Below are positions 17,327-26,419 of a stretch of DNA of 64,000 nucleotides, one piece after another. The DNA comes from Candidatus Poribacteria bacterium. Lineage in GTDB: Bacteria; Poribacteria; WGA-4E; WGA-3G. Both the position numbers and the translations under genes were made by a program. The stretch covers positions 1-64,000 of the forward strand of contig PYIY01000078.1 of the NCBI GenBank assembly GCA_003635195.1. Direction: 5' to 3'. Each line of letters opens with the position of its first letter. Within the stretch, counting starts at the first letter, position 1. Under the pieces are notes generated by a model, which saw only the letters and a program-made list of their open reading frames with translations, made no database searches and was not told the DNA's origin.

Positions 17327-18463
17327 ATGTCATACTACGAGACTTTTCTTTTGTTATTAGCACTCGTCTTCTGTGGTTATGCGAGTTATACCGACCTGAA
17401 GACGCAGCAGATCCGCAATGTTTGTTCGTTAGGGCTCCTTTATATGGGGACCTTGAGCCAATTGATGGCGTGGTATCTCGGCACGACAACGCTGCTCTAT
17501 ATCTTGGGGCTTTTCTTCGGAAGCGGTGTTATTGCGTTTGGATTCTATTGGTTCGGTATCTTCTCACCTGGGGATTCTAAACTGTTTTGGGGGTTGTGTC
17601 TGATTTTCCCGTTATCGCTTTTCAATGGACTGGGCGGGACTTTAAGTTTTCCGCCGTTGATCCTTACACTGAACATCATCATTCCATATTCAGTGGGGGT
17701 GCTGGGGTATCTGCTTTTCAAATTTGTATTGATGCCGAACAAGTTGGCACTTCTTCTCGGTTTCGTGATGTCAAATTTTAAAGGAGCAGCACTGCTTGAA
17801 AAATTTTTCAATCTGCTTTTCTTCATCGGTATCGCGACCGCGCTGACATCCGTGTTGGAGCTGCTGGACTGGCAACCTGACCGATTTATGGGCCTGGTTT
17901 TGGTCTTGGTGGCATTTACTTTGGTGCAGAAGTTGCTATCGCCGGTTCCGAAAACACCGATGTACTATGCGATTGTCGGGTTTGCGTGTGTATGGTTTTC
18001 GGTTCGGTCAGCACCGTCTGTGTCAACTTTTCTTTCCGGTTTCGCTTTTTTCTTGGGGTTGTATCTCGTTGTTTTTATTGCCGCTAAACAGTTGATCCTC
18101 GGTTTAGCAAGTCTGATGTTGGATAATGCTGTTGATGTGGAAAATCTTGAAGTCGGTATGATTCCAGCAGAACAGATCGTTCGGGCGGAACAGCCAGATG
18201 GCAGTGTTCGGTATCGAAAAAAACAGGTTTCATTTTCAAGCAGTCAGGACGATAACATCATTATTTCACCGGATCCTGCGGGGCTTGATGCCGAGGAAAT
18301 AATCCATTTGCGAGACCTCGCGGCAGCGGGCGCGCTTGCGGGATTTGGGAACCAGATAAAAATTCAACCGTCTATTAGCTTCGCTCCAGTAATCTCTATC
18401 GGTGTGCTTTTGACTGTTTTTTGTCAAGGACCGTTTTACCTGAAACTGATGGAGTTGTTTTAA
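17327..18463 (+). CDS. A24-family prepilin-type peptidase
   Basis: A 378-residue membrane protein. The two catalytic Asp residues of the type IV prepilin peptidase family are in place: the first in SYTDLKTQQIRN near residue 23 and the second in FSPGDSKLFWG near residue 84. About eight to nine hydrophobic helices follow. The C-terminal part (ENLEVGMIPAEQIV, DAEEIIHLRDLA, then a last helix in FAPVISIGVLL) matches the soluble insert and last helix of the archaeal/TadV-like branch. Such enzymes cut exported proteins at the membrane before a hydrophobic segment. No pilin or secretion ATPase gene is near, so the Cys-rich peptide with its internal hydrophobic segment is a candidate substrate, although it lacks the usual G-x4-E site. 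Confidence 0.85.
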   Translation: MSYYETFLLLLALVFCGYASYTDLKTQQIRNVCSLGLLYMGTLSQLMAWYLGTTTLLYILGLFFGSGVIAFGFYWFGIFSPGDSKLFWGLCLIFPLSLFNGLGGTLSFPPLILTLNIIIPYSVGVLGYLLFKFVLMPNKLALLLGFVMSNFKGAALLEKFFNLLFFIGIATALTSVLELLDWQPDRFMGLVLVLVAFTLVQKLLSPVPKTPMYYAIVGFACVWFSVRSAPSVSTFLSGFAFFLGLYLVVFIAAKQLILGLASLMLDNAVDVENLEVGMIPAEQIVRAEQPDGSVRYRKKQVSFSSSQDDNIIISPDPAGLDAEEIIHLRDLAAAGALAGFGNQIKIQPSISFAPVISIGVLLTVFCQGPFYLKLMELF

Positions 18464-18580
18464 TTTAGCTGTCAGCCATCAACTGTTAGCCATCAGTAAA
18501 AGAGGTTCCTGATAAAATCAAACACTCCTTTACTGACTGCTGATGGTTCCTATAGCTGATAGCCATTCTCTACATACGAA
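18464..18580. repeat. Heptamer-type palindromic repeat, copy 2
   Basis: The left arm (AGCTGTCAGCCATCAACTG, GTTAGCCATCAGTAAAAGAGG) and the right arm (CCTTTACTGACTGCTGATGG, ATAGCTGATAGCC) are inverted copies with a step of about seven bases. The 150-base spacer holds nothing else recognised. Confidence 0.6.
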
Positions 18581-18619
18581 AGGACAACAAATCAATAGAT
18601 TTTGATTTAATTTTTGCCT

Positions 18620-20482
18620 ATGAAACGTGCGATCTTAGTTTTGGTTGCTTTGACCATAGCAGTAACATTACCGCCTTTTTACTCACGATGGGCGGAATCT
18701 CAAAGACTTAAACAGATAGAAACAGTGAAACAACAAGCACGCTCGGTTTCTGGGGATCGGTTAGAAACAGTGCTGTCAGAACTCGAAAGCGGTGTGTCAC
18801 CTTCTGTCGTGATCCTGTATACAGGCAACACGCGGAGCCATTTGGAGCCGTGCGGGTGTTATCAAGAACAGTCGGGTGGCTTGCCGAGACGTGCTTATGT
18901 TGTGGAGCAGTTTCGGAAGCATGGATTTCCAACGCTCTTAGTGGATGCCGGGAACATTTTTGATGGTGAGGAAAAAATAGATGCGCGCCGCTGTGAAATA
19001 AATATGAAAGCATTAGCAGTGATGGGGTATTCAACAGTGGCACTCAGTGAATCAGATCTCGATTACGGTGATGTCTATCTGAGACGGCAGCGTGCTGTCG
19101 CGACGTTTCCATTCTTGGCACCGCGTGTGGGGCGCGACGATTTCACGCAGCCGTTCGTCGTTAAACATACTGGAGAACATGCTATTGCCTTTGTCGCTGG
19201 TAGAGCGTACGAAGAAGTCGTATCACAAGCGAATGTTATTTTAGCTTTAGGGGACCCCGAAGACTCGGAACATATTGATATCGTCATCCGTCCAGACGAA
19301 GTTAAAGTGAGGGTTTCTGAAGATGAACCGCTTTATGTTGGTTGTAAATCTGAAGGCGAAACACTAGGAATGTTGGCCCTCTGGATGGATGCCGATGGGA
19401 AGTTGATACGTCATTATGCGACAGAATTGGCATTGACCGATGATGTCAAGGGGGACGACTCAATCCGTCAGCTGCTAACAGATTTTTATCGAGATATTGC
19501 GGATGAAAACCGATCGCAGGGTTCACAACTTTTTACCGATCAACTTTTAGAACAACAACAGGGAAACGGGTATGTCTCAGCAACAGCATGTCAGCGCTGC
19601 CATGAGCAGGCGTATCTTCAGTGGTCTGCGACGCGCCACGCATTCGCTTATGAAACGCTTTTGAAAAAGGAGCGATACTTTGACGCGAAGTGTGTTTCCT
19701 GTCATACGACTGGGTTTGGGTATCAGACGGGATTTCATATTGGCAACCCAGATTCAACGCTCAAAGGGGTGCAGTGTGAAATGTGTCACGGTCCGGGCAA
19801 GCAGCATGTTGGCAACCCGAAAAAGAGTAATATCCGTAATGGTGCGGATACTTCGCTCTGTTTGCAATGCCACGATACAAAACATTCGCCTGGATTTGCG
19901 GAGGTAGTGGGACTCCACACCAAGGATGTTGATCATAGTCGCGCGCCGATGAACTTAGAGGAACTTTTAGCGTCGCGTATCGCACGAATGGGGAAGCCGA
20001 CGCTGGAGCTGTTTGTGATGAGTTATTGCCCATTCGGTGTCCAGGCGGAAGAAAAGATTATTCCAATCGTGAAAAAGTTTGGCGATCAGATTGATTTCAA
20101 GCTGCAATTTATTGCGCGGGAGAAGGAAAAGCCTTCTGCGCAGGATATATCACCGTTTACGAGTCTCCATGGCTACCCTGAAGTGGCAGAGAATATCCGC
20201 CAACTCCTGATTGCGCGGGAATATCCGGCTCGGTATCTCGACTACATCTTGTGCCGCGGTAAAAAACTCGATAAGAGTTGGGAAGATTGTGCTCGAAAAC
20301 TCGGTATCGACGTGGCAAAGATTCAAGCGTTGTTTGATACCACGGAAGCGGAGCAGCTTTTCCGAGAAAACATTGCGCGTGCTGCTGAGTTGAGGATTAA
20401 GGCATCTCCGACGATTTTGGTGGATAATCACAAATTTAGAGCGAATCAATTGCTACGAGCGAGTGGAACGCCCTGCGAATAA
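18620..20482 (+). CDS. Fused nucleotidase-like / tetraheme cytochrome c554-like / thioredoxin-like exported protein
   Basis: The ATG at 18620 is preferred over the upstream TTG; no clear ribosome site is seen. An N-terminal hydrophobic signal or anchor (AILVLVALTIAVTLPPFY) is followed by a UshA-like domain (LYTGNTRSHLEPCGC, then GGLPRRAYVVEQ near residues 65-95) that lacks the usual metal-binding Asp-x-His, so phosphatase activity is doubtful. Four CxxCH heme sites lie at residues 324, 358, 386 and 414, in the style of cytochrome c554. The C-terminus is a thioredoxin fold with MSYCPFG (C470), which has only one Cys where a redox pair would have two. An outer redox role is inferred, possibly in treating the thiols of the Cys-rich peptide. 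Confidence 0.78.
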   Translation: MKRAILVLVALTIAVTLPPFYSRWAESQRLKQIETVKQQARSVSGDRLETVLSELESGVSPSVVILYTGNTRSHLEPCGCYQEQSGGLPRRAYVVEQFRKHGFPTLLVDAGNIFDGEEKIDARRCEINMKALAVMGYSTVALSESDLDYGDVYLRRQRAVATFPFLAPRVGRDDFTQPFVVKHTGEHAIAFVAGRAYEEVVSQANVILALGDPEDSEHIDIVIRPDEVKVRVSEDEPLYVGCKSEGETLGMLALWMDADGKLIRHYATELALTDDVKGDDSIRQLLTDFYRDIADENRSQGSQLFTDQLLEQQQGNGYVSATACQRCHEQAYLQWSATRHAFAYETLLKKERYFDAKCVSCHTTGFGYQTGFHIGNPDSTLKGVQCEMCHGPGKQHVGNPKKSNIRNGADTSLCLQCHDTKHSPGFAEVVGLHTKDVDHSRAPMNLEELLASRIARMGKPTLELFVMSYCPFGVQAEEKIIPIVKKFGDQIDFKLQFIAREKEKPSAQDISPFTSLHGYPEVAENIRQLLIAREYPARYLDYILCRGKKLDKSWEDCARKLGIDVAKIQALFDTTEAEQLFRENIARAAELRIKASPTILVDNHKFRANQLLRASGTPCE

Positions 20483-20500
20483 AGGCGGATATAGGATCCC

Positions 20501-20971
20501 ATGCAAGCGATTATTCTATGTGGTGGATTAGCAACACGGTTGGGTAAAATGACGAAAACCATTCCTAAGGTTTTGCTTGACATTGCAGGTAGAACGGTGT
20601 TGGATTGGCAGCTGCAACTGCTGGGAGATGCCGGTGTTCAGGAAGTCGTCCTCGCGTCGGATCATTTGCATGATGTGCTTTATGAACGCGTGGGGGTCTG
20701 CCGCCGGGGTGTGCAGATTCGCTATGCGAAGGAGGAGCATCGGTTTGGTCCTGGTGGTGCGATTCAGAATGCGATGAAACAGATTCGGACATCTCCGTTT
20801 TTTGTGTTGAACGGCGATATCCTATTTGCCGACTTTTCGCTCTGGGAGATATTAGGCAGATTTCACTGAGGTATGGTGGGATTACTGTTGAGTGTGTATG
20901 TTGATGATGTGCGCCCCTACGGACAAATTGTATCGGATGCTGGCGGCAAGGAGTTTTCTGATGAATCTTGA
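20501..20971 (+). pseudogene. Sugar-phosphate nucleotidyltransferase, cut by in-frame TGA and truncated
   Basis: The first 122 residues are a good NDP-sugar pyrophosphorylase N-terminus: MQAIILCGGLATRLGKMTK (GGxGTRL-type nucleotide loop), PKVLLDIAGRTVLDWQ, RFGPGGAIQNA and LNGDILFADFS. An in-frame TGA at 20867-20869 follows LWEILGRFH. The same frame continues with GMVGLLLSVYVDDVRPYGQI, which matches the expected next block of the family (VDDxxxYG), and ends at 20971 inside the start of the next gene. The rest of the enzyme, including the sugar-binding half, is missing. It is therefore a pseudogene, unless the TGA is read through, for which there is no evidence. When intact it would have supplied activated sugar to the pathway. 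Confidence 0.72.
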
Positions 20972-22430
20972 CATCTTCCGAGCGTATGATATTCGCGGCG
21001 TTTTTGGTGCGGACTTTGGAGTGAAGAGTTTCTACCGAATTGCTTGTGCATATACCGACTGTTTTCAACCGAAGACTATGGCGTTAGGCTATGATGTCCG
21101 CGAGAGTTCTCCGCGGTTATGGCGACAGGTCGCGTCGGGTTTGCAAAATTCGGGAGTTGATGTCTTGGATCTCGGTCGCATTTCAACGGATATGTTGTAT
21201 TTTGCTGTAGTGCACTATCGGACAGATGGTGGGATTATGATCACAGCATCCCATAATCCTGCTTCGTCCAACGGTATGAAACTCGTTGGGCAGCATGCCA
21301 CGCCGATTTCCGCGGATACCGGGCTCTTTGAGGTACGCAATGCTATTGAAAACGGATTCCTGTTTGAGCAGAGAAAAGAATACCCACACGGAACCCTTCA
21401 GTCAATAGAGTTTCTGGATGCCTACTTATCGCACCTTCGCTCATTTGTAAATCTGGAGTGGTTGCTCCAGAAGCGGATTGTTCTTAACGCCAATGGTGGG
21501 CTTGCGGGGCAGATTGCTGAACAGTTGTTAGTGGATACACCGATTCAGGTATGTCAGCGGTTATTTACAGAACCAGATGGGAGTTTCGCAGAAATTCCCG
21601 GCGGTAGACCGGATCCGCTGAGACCAGAAAATAGGAGACTGACCACAGAAGCGGTTAGGAGAACAGGGGCAGACTTGGCAGTGGCGTGGGATGCGGATGC
21701 CGATCGGTGCTTTTTCTTTGATGAGACGGGAGCATTCGTTGAGGGGTGTTACATCACGGCGTTGCTTGCAGAAAAAATCCTTCAGCAGCGCGGACGTGGT
21801 GGTGTCATTTATGATCCGAGAGCAATTTGGGCAGTAGAACATGCTATCCTTTCTGGTAGAGGTATACCGATGCTGAGTCGATGTGGGCACTCGTTCATCA
21901 AAGCAGGTATGCGAGAGAATAAAGCTCTTTTTGCTGGCGAAGCGAGTGGACACTACTATTTCCGGGATAACTTCTACGCGGATAATGGGATGATCCCGTT
22001 CTTGCTTATGCTTGAATATCTCAGTGTAAAGGGAGTATCGCTTGCTGAAGCCGTAAACCCTTTGCGATCAGCATATCCGGTCTCTGGTGAGATCAACTAC
22101 TCATTTGAAACTGACTGTCAAATGCGAGATGCGCTGGCTGCGGTCAATACTGCGACACATTGTTGGGGCGATCCGTGTGTTGCGACACCGATTGACGGTT
22201 TGTCTGTTCGGTTTCTGTCAGGTTCTGGCAGTTGGCGGTTCAACCTCCGAGAATCGAACACGGAGCCGCTGCTGCGGTTGAATGTTGAAACAATTGGGGA
22301 TGAGGACCTTCTCATTGAAAAGACGATGGACATGAGCGCGAAACTTGAAAGTTTTGGGGCGAAACGAGAGACACAGTTCCGCTGGGAATCGGGTGGCTTA
22401 ATTAAACGTGAGCTCGGTTTAAAAAGTTAG
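20961..22430 (+). CDS. Phosphomannomutase/phosphoglucomutase family enzyme
   Basis: The ATG at 20961 with AAGGAG eight bases upstream gives NLDIFRAYDIRGVFG, the classical N-terminus of the family; the longer ORF is not needed. The 489-residue protein has all four signatures of the alpha-D-phosphohexomutases: the phosphoserine loop TASHNPASSNG near residue 95, the metal loop DADADRC near 244, the sugar-binding GEASGHYYF near 333, and the phosphate-binding RESNTEPLLRLN near the C-terminus. It interconverts hexose 1- and 6-phosphates and so feeds nucleotide-sugar synthesis. It overlaps the broken nucleotidyltransferase, which fits a former sugar-supply pair for the adjacent glycosyltransferases. 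Its stop overlaps the stop of an IS982 remnant. Confidence 0.9.
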   Translation: MNLDIFRAYDIRGVFGADFGVKSFYRIACAYTDCFQPKTMALGYDVRESSPRLWRQVASGLQNSGVDVLDLGRISTDMLYFAVVHYRTDGGIMITASHNPASSNGMKLVGQHATPISADTGLFEVRNAIENGFLFEQRKEYPHGTLQSIEFLDAYLSHLRSFVNLEWLLQKRIVLNANGGLAGQIAEQLLVDTPIQVCQRLFTEPDGSFAEIPGGRPDPLRPENRRLTTEAVRRTGADLAVAWDADADRCFFFDETGAFVEGCYITALLAEKILQQRGRGGVIYDPRAIWAVEHAILSGRGIPMLSRCGHSFIKAGMRENKALFAGEASGHYYFRDNFYADNGMIPFLLMLEYLSVKGVSLAEAVNPLRSAYPVSGEINYSFETDCQMRDALAAVNTATHCWGDPCVATPIDGLSVRFLSGSGSWRFNLRESNTEPLLRLNVETIGDEDLLIEKTMDMSAKLESFGAKRETQFRWESGGLIKRELGLKS

Positions 22431-23191
22431 CAAGTTTGTGCGATCAGATCCTTGAACGCCTGAGAATTTTCAAGGTTCAAAGAAGGCTTCTTTTCTTCAT
22501 ACGTGTATGCAATCAAAGCAGAGGCAACATGGGCGAAAAAGTTAGGCACACTCCGATGCCGACTGTGTTCTAACTGACAACCGTTCTTCAGACGGTTTAC
22601 CACACTCTCAATGAGCATCCGCTTCTTCAAGAGAAGTTTCTCAGACACCGACATGAACTTATTTTTCATGCGCTTGCGGATTGAAGACACTAATTGAATA
22701 CCTTCGGAAACCAATAGATCATCAACCAACTCTTGAGAGATATATCCTTTATCGCCAAAGAGTTTACCAAATAAACCTTCGGTGAGATACCGAACAGGTT
22801 TGCGATCATCGGTGTTTCCGGGTGTCAACTCAACGGAAACCAACAACTCACCGAGGTCGTTGATGATCAGATGAAGTTTGAAACCATAAAACCAACTGAC
22901 AGAGGTCTTGCTGCGTTTGGCAACGCCTTGAAACACACGATGGCTCGGAATCCGCCGATTGTCGCAGACTTTTATCGCAGTTGAGTCAATGAAAGAAATA
23001 CCACGGCATTCGCCAAATCGCGTCTGTAGGTATGCCCATAAGAGCGGCAACGTCTCAGGTATGAGTTCAAGAAACCGACTGTAGCTCACTATATTTGGAA
23101 ACGCCCAACGCAGCCGCATGCAGACTTCTTTGAGATAATAGTCCTTGAAGGTTCGATATTTACTTTCATGGAAGTAAACGAGGATCATCAT
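22427..23191 (-). pseudogene. IS982-family transposase, N-terminus missing
   Basis: The 254-residue frame has the IS982 plan: FPNIVSYSRFLELIPE, FIDSTAIKVCDNRR (first Asp), WFYGFKLHLIINDLGELL, then GDKGYISQELVDDLL (second Asp) and KKRMLIESVVNRLKN (Glu), followed by HSRHRSVPNFFAH. A TAG stop lies two codons before the first ATG, and the usual N-terminal ~40 residues are absent, so the gene is 5'-truncated. Its stop TAA shares two bases with the TAG stop of the phosphomannomutase on the other strand. No clear terminal inverted repeats were seen. Confidence 0.82.
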
Positions 23192-23514
23192 GACCTACAA
23201 GTTTTGAGCAGTGGTAAACTCGTGGAAAAAACAGATGGAAAAGGTGCAGAGTTGAGGAACGTTTAGACGGATAAAAAAATTGATTAGAAAACAAATTTAT
23301 GATATATTGGTTGTCAGTCATCAGTCGTCAGCTGTTAGTCAAGAGGTTTTTTGTGACAATTCACGATGCCTTGGAGTCCTCCAAGTTTGGGTAGATTGTG
23401 ACAAAACGCTTCTTAACTGATAACCGATAACCTTGACCAACAACTCGTCTACAGATACTTTTGCTAAGGCGCGAGTTGTTGGCCAAAACTGAAAACTATA
23501 AAAAAAGGAAAAAC
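23192..23514. other. Spacer before the GH2 gene
   Basis: The spacer holds the heptamer-type repeat copy 3 and an A-rich stretch with AAAGGAA just before the next ATG. Nothing else was recognised. Confidence 0.5.
23309..23432. repeat. Heptamer-type palindromic repeat, copy 3 (best example)
   Basis: The left arm is TTGTCAG TCATCAG TCGTCAG CTGTTAG in exact 7-base steps, then AAGAGGTTTTTTGTGACAAT. The right arm is ATTGTGACAAAACGCTTCTT, then AACTGATAACCGATAACC. The arms are near-complements, and a small CTTGGAG/CTCCAAG hairpin (23370-23385) sits at the tip. The whole unit can fold into one long hairpin. Confidence 0.7.
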
Positions 23515-26226
23515 ATGAGAGGGAATAATACAGACACACCGCGCCCAGAATACCCGCGTCCAGATTTCCAACGCGGGACATCAGAAGGTATCGACTGGAT
23601 TTGCCTTAACGGTACATGGGAATTCGCATTCGATCCGGCCGATATTGGTAAACAAAATAAATGGTATTCACCAGAGCCTATCAATGATTCTCCATGGACG
23701 ATGCAAATACAGGTCCCCTATCCGTGGGAAAGTCTTGCAGCATGGACAGAAGAAGAACAAGCAAGCAATGAAAACTATTTGAGTAAAAACGCCTATCTCA
23801 ACCCAGAAGAGGTTACCTGTGGCGGCTTAGACCGTGAAGGCAATTACCGCGGCGAACCGAGACATACAATCGGCTGGTATCGCAAAGTTGTCTCAATCCC
23901 TGAAAGTTGGGGAGACAAGCGCGTTATTTTGAATTTTGGTGCTGTTGATTGGGAAGCAACAGTCTGGATAAATGGAAACCAAATAGGCACGCACGAAAAC
24001 GGATACCTACCCTTTGAACTTGACATTACGGACGCACTTACGTCAGGAGAACCTACGCTCATCGTTGTTCGCGCGTATGATGCCCAAGATCATGGTGAAC
24101 AACTTGCAGGTAAACAGATCGGTTGGTATGTACGTACCAGCGGGATTTGGCAAACCGTTTACCTCGAACCGAGAAATGAGACGCACATCGCACAGTGTCA
24201 CATCACGCCTGACATTGATAGCGCATCTGCAACGTTTGCAGTTAAAACAGATGGTGATGTAGAAAATACTGAATTAACCTTACGCTGGAATTGCGATGAA
24301 CTCAGCGGCTCTGTTAAAGTCTCCAGCAATGATACCCAATTCACAGTGAGTATTCCTCCTGAACAGTTGCGTTTGTGGGATGTAGACACCCCAAATCTCT
24401 ACGACGTTACGCTGGAATTGGTAGCAGAAGATACCGTCATTGACAGAATCTTTACATATTTTGGGATGCGGAAGGTTTCGATCGCAAAAGCCCCGGGCGA
24501 AGACTACCAATATATCTACCTTAACAACCGTCCTATCTATCTCCTCGGTGCGCTGAATCAATCGTTTAACCCAGAAGGTGTGTACACGTTCCTAACAGAC
24601 GAAGCGATCCGCAGAGATGTCGAACGCGCAAAAGAATTCGGCTTTAACTTTCTGCGTCTCCACATCAAAGTCGATGAACCGCGCCTCTATTATTGGGCTG
24701 ACAAGTTAGGGTTGCTCTTCATGTGCGATATTCCCAACTTTGGCACCTACACGGAGAAAGCGAAGGCTCGATTTGAACAGACACTCCGTGGCAACATTGC
24801 GCGCGATTACAATCACCCATCAATTATTTCTTGGTGCAACTTCAACGAGACTTGGGGACTCGGTGGTAATGAATACAAAGAGATGACAGATCGACAGGAA
24901 TGGGTACGCGAGATGTATCACCTCGCTAAATCCTTAGATACGACCCGCCTGATTGAAGATAACTCGCCGTGTCTGTACGACCATGTGGAAACGGACATCA
25001 ATTCATGGCACTTCTATATTAATGACTATGATCGCGCGAAAGAACATATTGCAAACGTTGTGGCAGAGACGTATCCGGGTTCAGCGTTCAATTATGCCGG
25101 TGGCAACGTCCAAAGCGATGTACCACTGATTAATAGCGAGTACGGCGGTATCTCCGCAGGCGCAGGGGATAAGGATGTTTCATGGTGTTTTAAATACCTG
25201 ACGAATGAACTCCGACTCCATCCGAAAATCTGTGGCTACATCTACACGGAGTTACAGGACATTGAGTGGGAACACAACGGCTTCATGAACTACGACAGGT
25301 CGGTCAAGGAGTTCGGATACGATTATCTGGACATCAACACGCTTGACTTTATCGCCATCGACTATCCGCCCGGAACAACAGTTGCCCCGGGTGATAAGAT
25401 AAAAGCGGATATCTACACGAGCCACTTCTCACACAAAACCATCACCGGCACAACGCTTCATTGGCAACTGGATACGATGTCAGCAACTGGATCTTTTACA
25501 CGTGGTATCATCTCAGGAAGCGTTGAGATTCCATTTCCACAGTATCAGGTGCAACGCGTACATCAACTTGAACTGCAGATTCCTGATATTTACCCTGCAG
25601 TTGGCACGCTCCATGTTTGGGTAACAGACCCCACTGGAACTGTTGTTGCCCGTAACTTTATCAATTTTGAGCACTTTGTAGAACTCCCTGATCCAGTTGA
25701 ATGGCACGATCAAACGGTGCATCTTAACTATACACCCGGGAACATATCTGAATTCTCTTGGGACGAACCGACAACCGATGCGCAGCTTTTCTCGGCAGTC
25801 GGGGGCGGTTATGTCGAATATAAGGTTCCGTTACCAGACCGACTTAGTGCAGCAGATGTTGCAGAAATAGAACTCATCTTTGAAGTCTCCAGTTGCTATG
25901 GTGGTGCCCGTCAAACGGAGCCAGAGAAATACCCGTCTGATGTGACGATCTCAGCCAACGGCACTGAAATTGGAACGATTCGCATTCCAGATTGTCCTGC
26001 AGATGCACGCGGCGTGCTCTCTTATATTCACGGTGAACCCGGCATTTACGGCTATCTGCACAATGTTAAGGTGGACCCATCACTTGTCTTAAATGGTAAG
26101 ACAAATACATTAAGTATCCGCTATGAAGTGAAAGCGGATGCTGAGGCGAAAGGCGGGTTCGCACTCTACGGCGCGCGTATGGGGAGATACCCGACTGGAC
26201 CGCATCTGCTTATCCGTCGGAAATAA
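23515..26226 (+). CDS. Glycoside hydrolase family 2 protein (beta-galactosidase/glucuronidase-like)
   Basis: The ATG at 23515 follows AAAAGGAAAAAC; the ORF-track start lies inside the repeat and is not used. The product has 903 residues and no signal peptide. Domains in order: the jelly-roll sugar-binding domain with LNGTWEFAFDP near 30 and GWYRKVVSIPESW near 120, an immunoglobulin-like domain, then a TIM barrel with the acid/base Glu in WCNFNETWG (E445) and the nucleophile in INSEYGG (E542). A C-terminal beta-rich region of about 250 residues may be a carbohydrate-binding module. It should cleave terminal beta-linked sugars from glycans; the specific sugar cannot be told from the motifs. The next gene is a hydroxyacid dehydrogenase, so a sugar-acid catabolic pair is possible. 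Confidence 0.87.
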   Translation: MRGNNTDTPRPEYPRPDFQRGTSEGIDWICLNGTWEFAFDPADIGKQNKWYSPEPINDSPWTMQIQVPYPWESLAAWTEEEQASNENYLSKNAYLNPEEVTCGGLDREGNYRGEPRHTIGWYRKVVSIPESWGDKRVILNFGAVDWEATVWINGNQIGTHENGYLPFELDITDALTSGEPTLIVVRAYDAQDHGEQLAGKQIGWYVRTSGIWQTVYLEPRNETHIAQCHITPDIDSASATFAVKTDGDVENTELTLRWNCDELSGSVKVSSNDTQFTVSIPPEQLRLWDVDTPNLYDVTLELVAEDTVIDRIFTYFGMRKVSIAKAPGEDYQYIYLNNRPIYLLGALNQSFNPEGVYTFLTDEAIRRDVERAKEFGFNFLRLHIKVDEPRLYYWADKLGLLFMCDIPNFGTYTEKAKARFEQTLRGNIARDYNHPSIISWCNFNETWGLGGNEYKEMTDRQEWVREMYHLAKSLDTTRLIEDNSPCLYDHVETDINSWHFYINDYDRAKEHIANVVAETYPGSAFNYAGGNVQSDVPLINSEYGGISAGAGDKDVSWCFKYLTNELRLHPKICGYIYTELQDIEWEHNGFMNYDRSVKEFGYDYLDINTLDFIAIDYPPGTTVAPGDKIKADIYTSHFSHKTITGTTLHWQLDTMSATGSFTRGIISGSVEIPFPQYQVQRVHQLELQIPDIYPAVGTLHVWVTDPTGTVVARNFINFEHFVELPDPVEWHDQTVHLNYTPGNISEFSWDEPTTDAQLFSAVGGGYVEYKVPLPDRLSAADVAEIELIFEVSSCYGGARQTEPEKYPSDVTISANGTEIGTIRIPDCPADARGVLSYIHGEPGIYGYLHNVKVDPSLVLNGKTNTLSIRYEVKADAEAKGGFALYGARMGRYPTGPHLLIRRK

Positions 26227-26416
26227 GTTATCAGTTATCGGTTTTCAGTTTTCGGTTAAAGAGGTTTCTGATAACGGTAACGTAACGAAGGCTGGCACTT
26301 GCTGCCAACTTCACTTGAGAAAGGAAGAAAAGGTTGGAAGCTTATCGGGAGATACTCGCGTCACAGGAGACGTAACCGACAACCGACAACTGACAACTCT
26401 CACTGCGAGGCAAACT
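26227..26416. repeat. Heptamer-type palindromic repeat, copy 4, with GCGAGGC tail
   Basis: The left arm (CAGTTAT CGGTTTT CAGTTTT CGGTTAA in 7-base steps, then AGAGGTTTCTGATAAC) is followed about 100 bases later by the inverted arm GACAACCGACAACTGACAAC. The tail CTCACTGCGAGGCAAAC also occurs near 27561, 48617 and 48638, and here it supplies GAGG in front of the next start. Confidence 0.6.
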
Positions 26417-26419
26417 ATT

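Noticed and set aside
20867-20869. Selenocysteine or recoded TGA in the nucleotidyltransferase
   Set aside because: No SECIS-like hairpin was seen directly after it, the family has no Cys there, and the gene is truncated downstream anyway.
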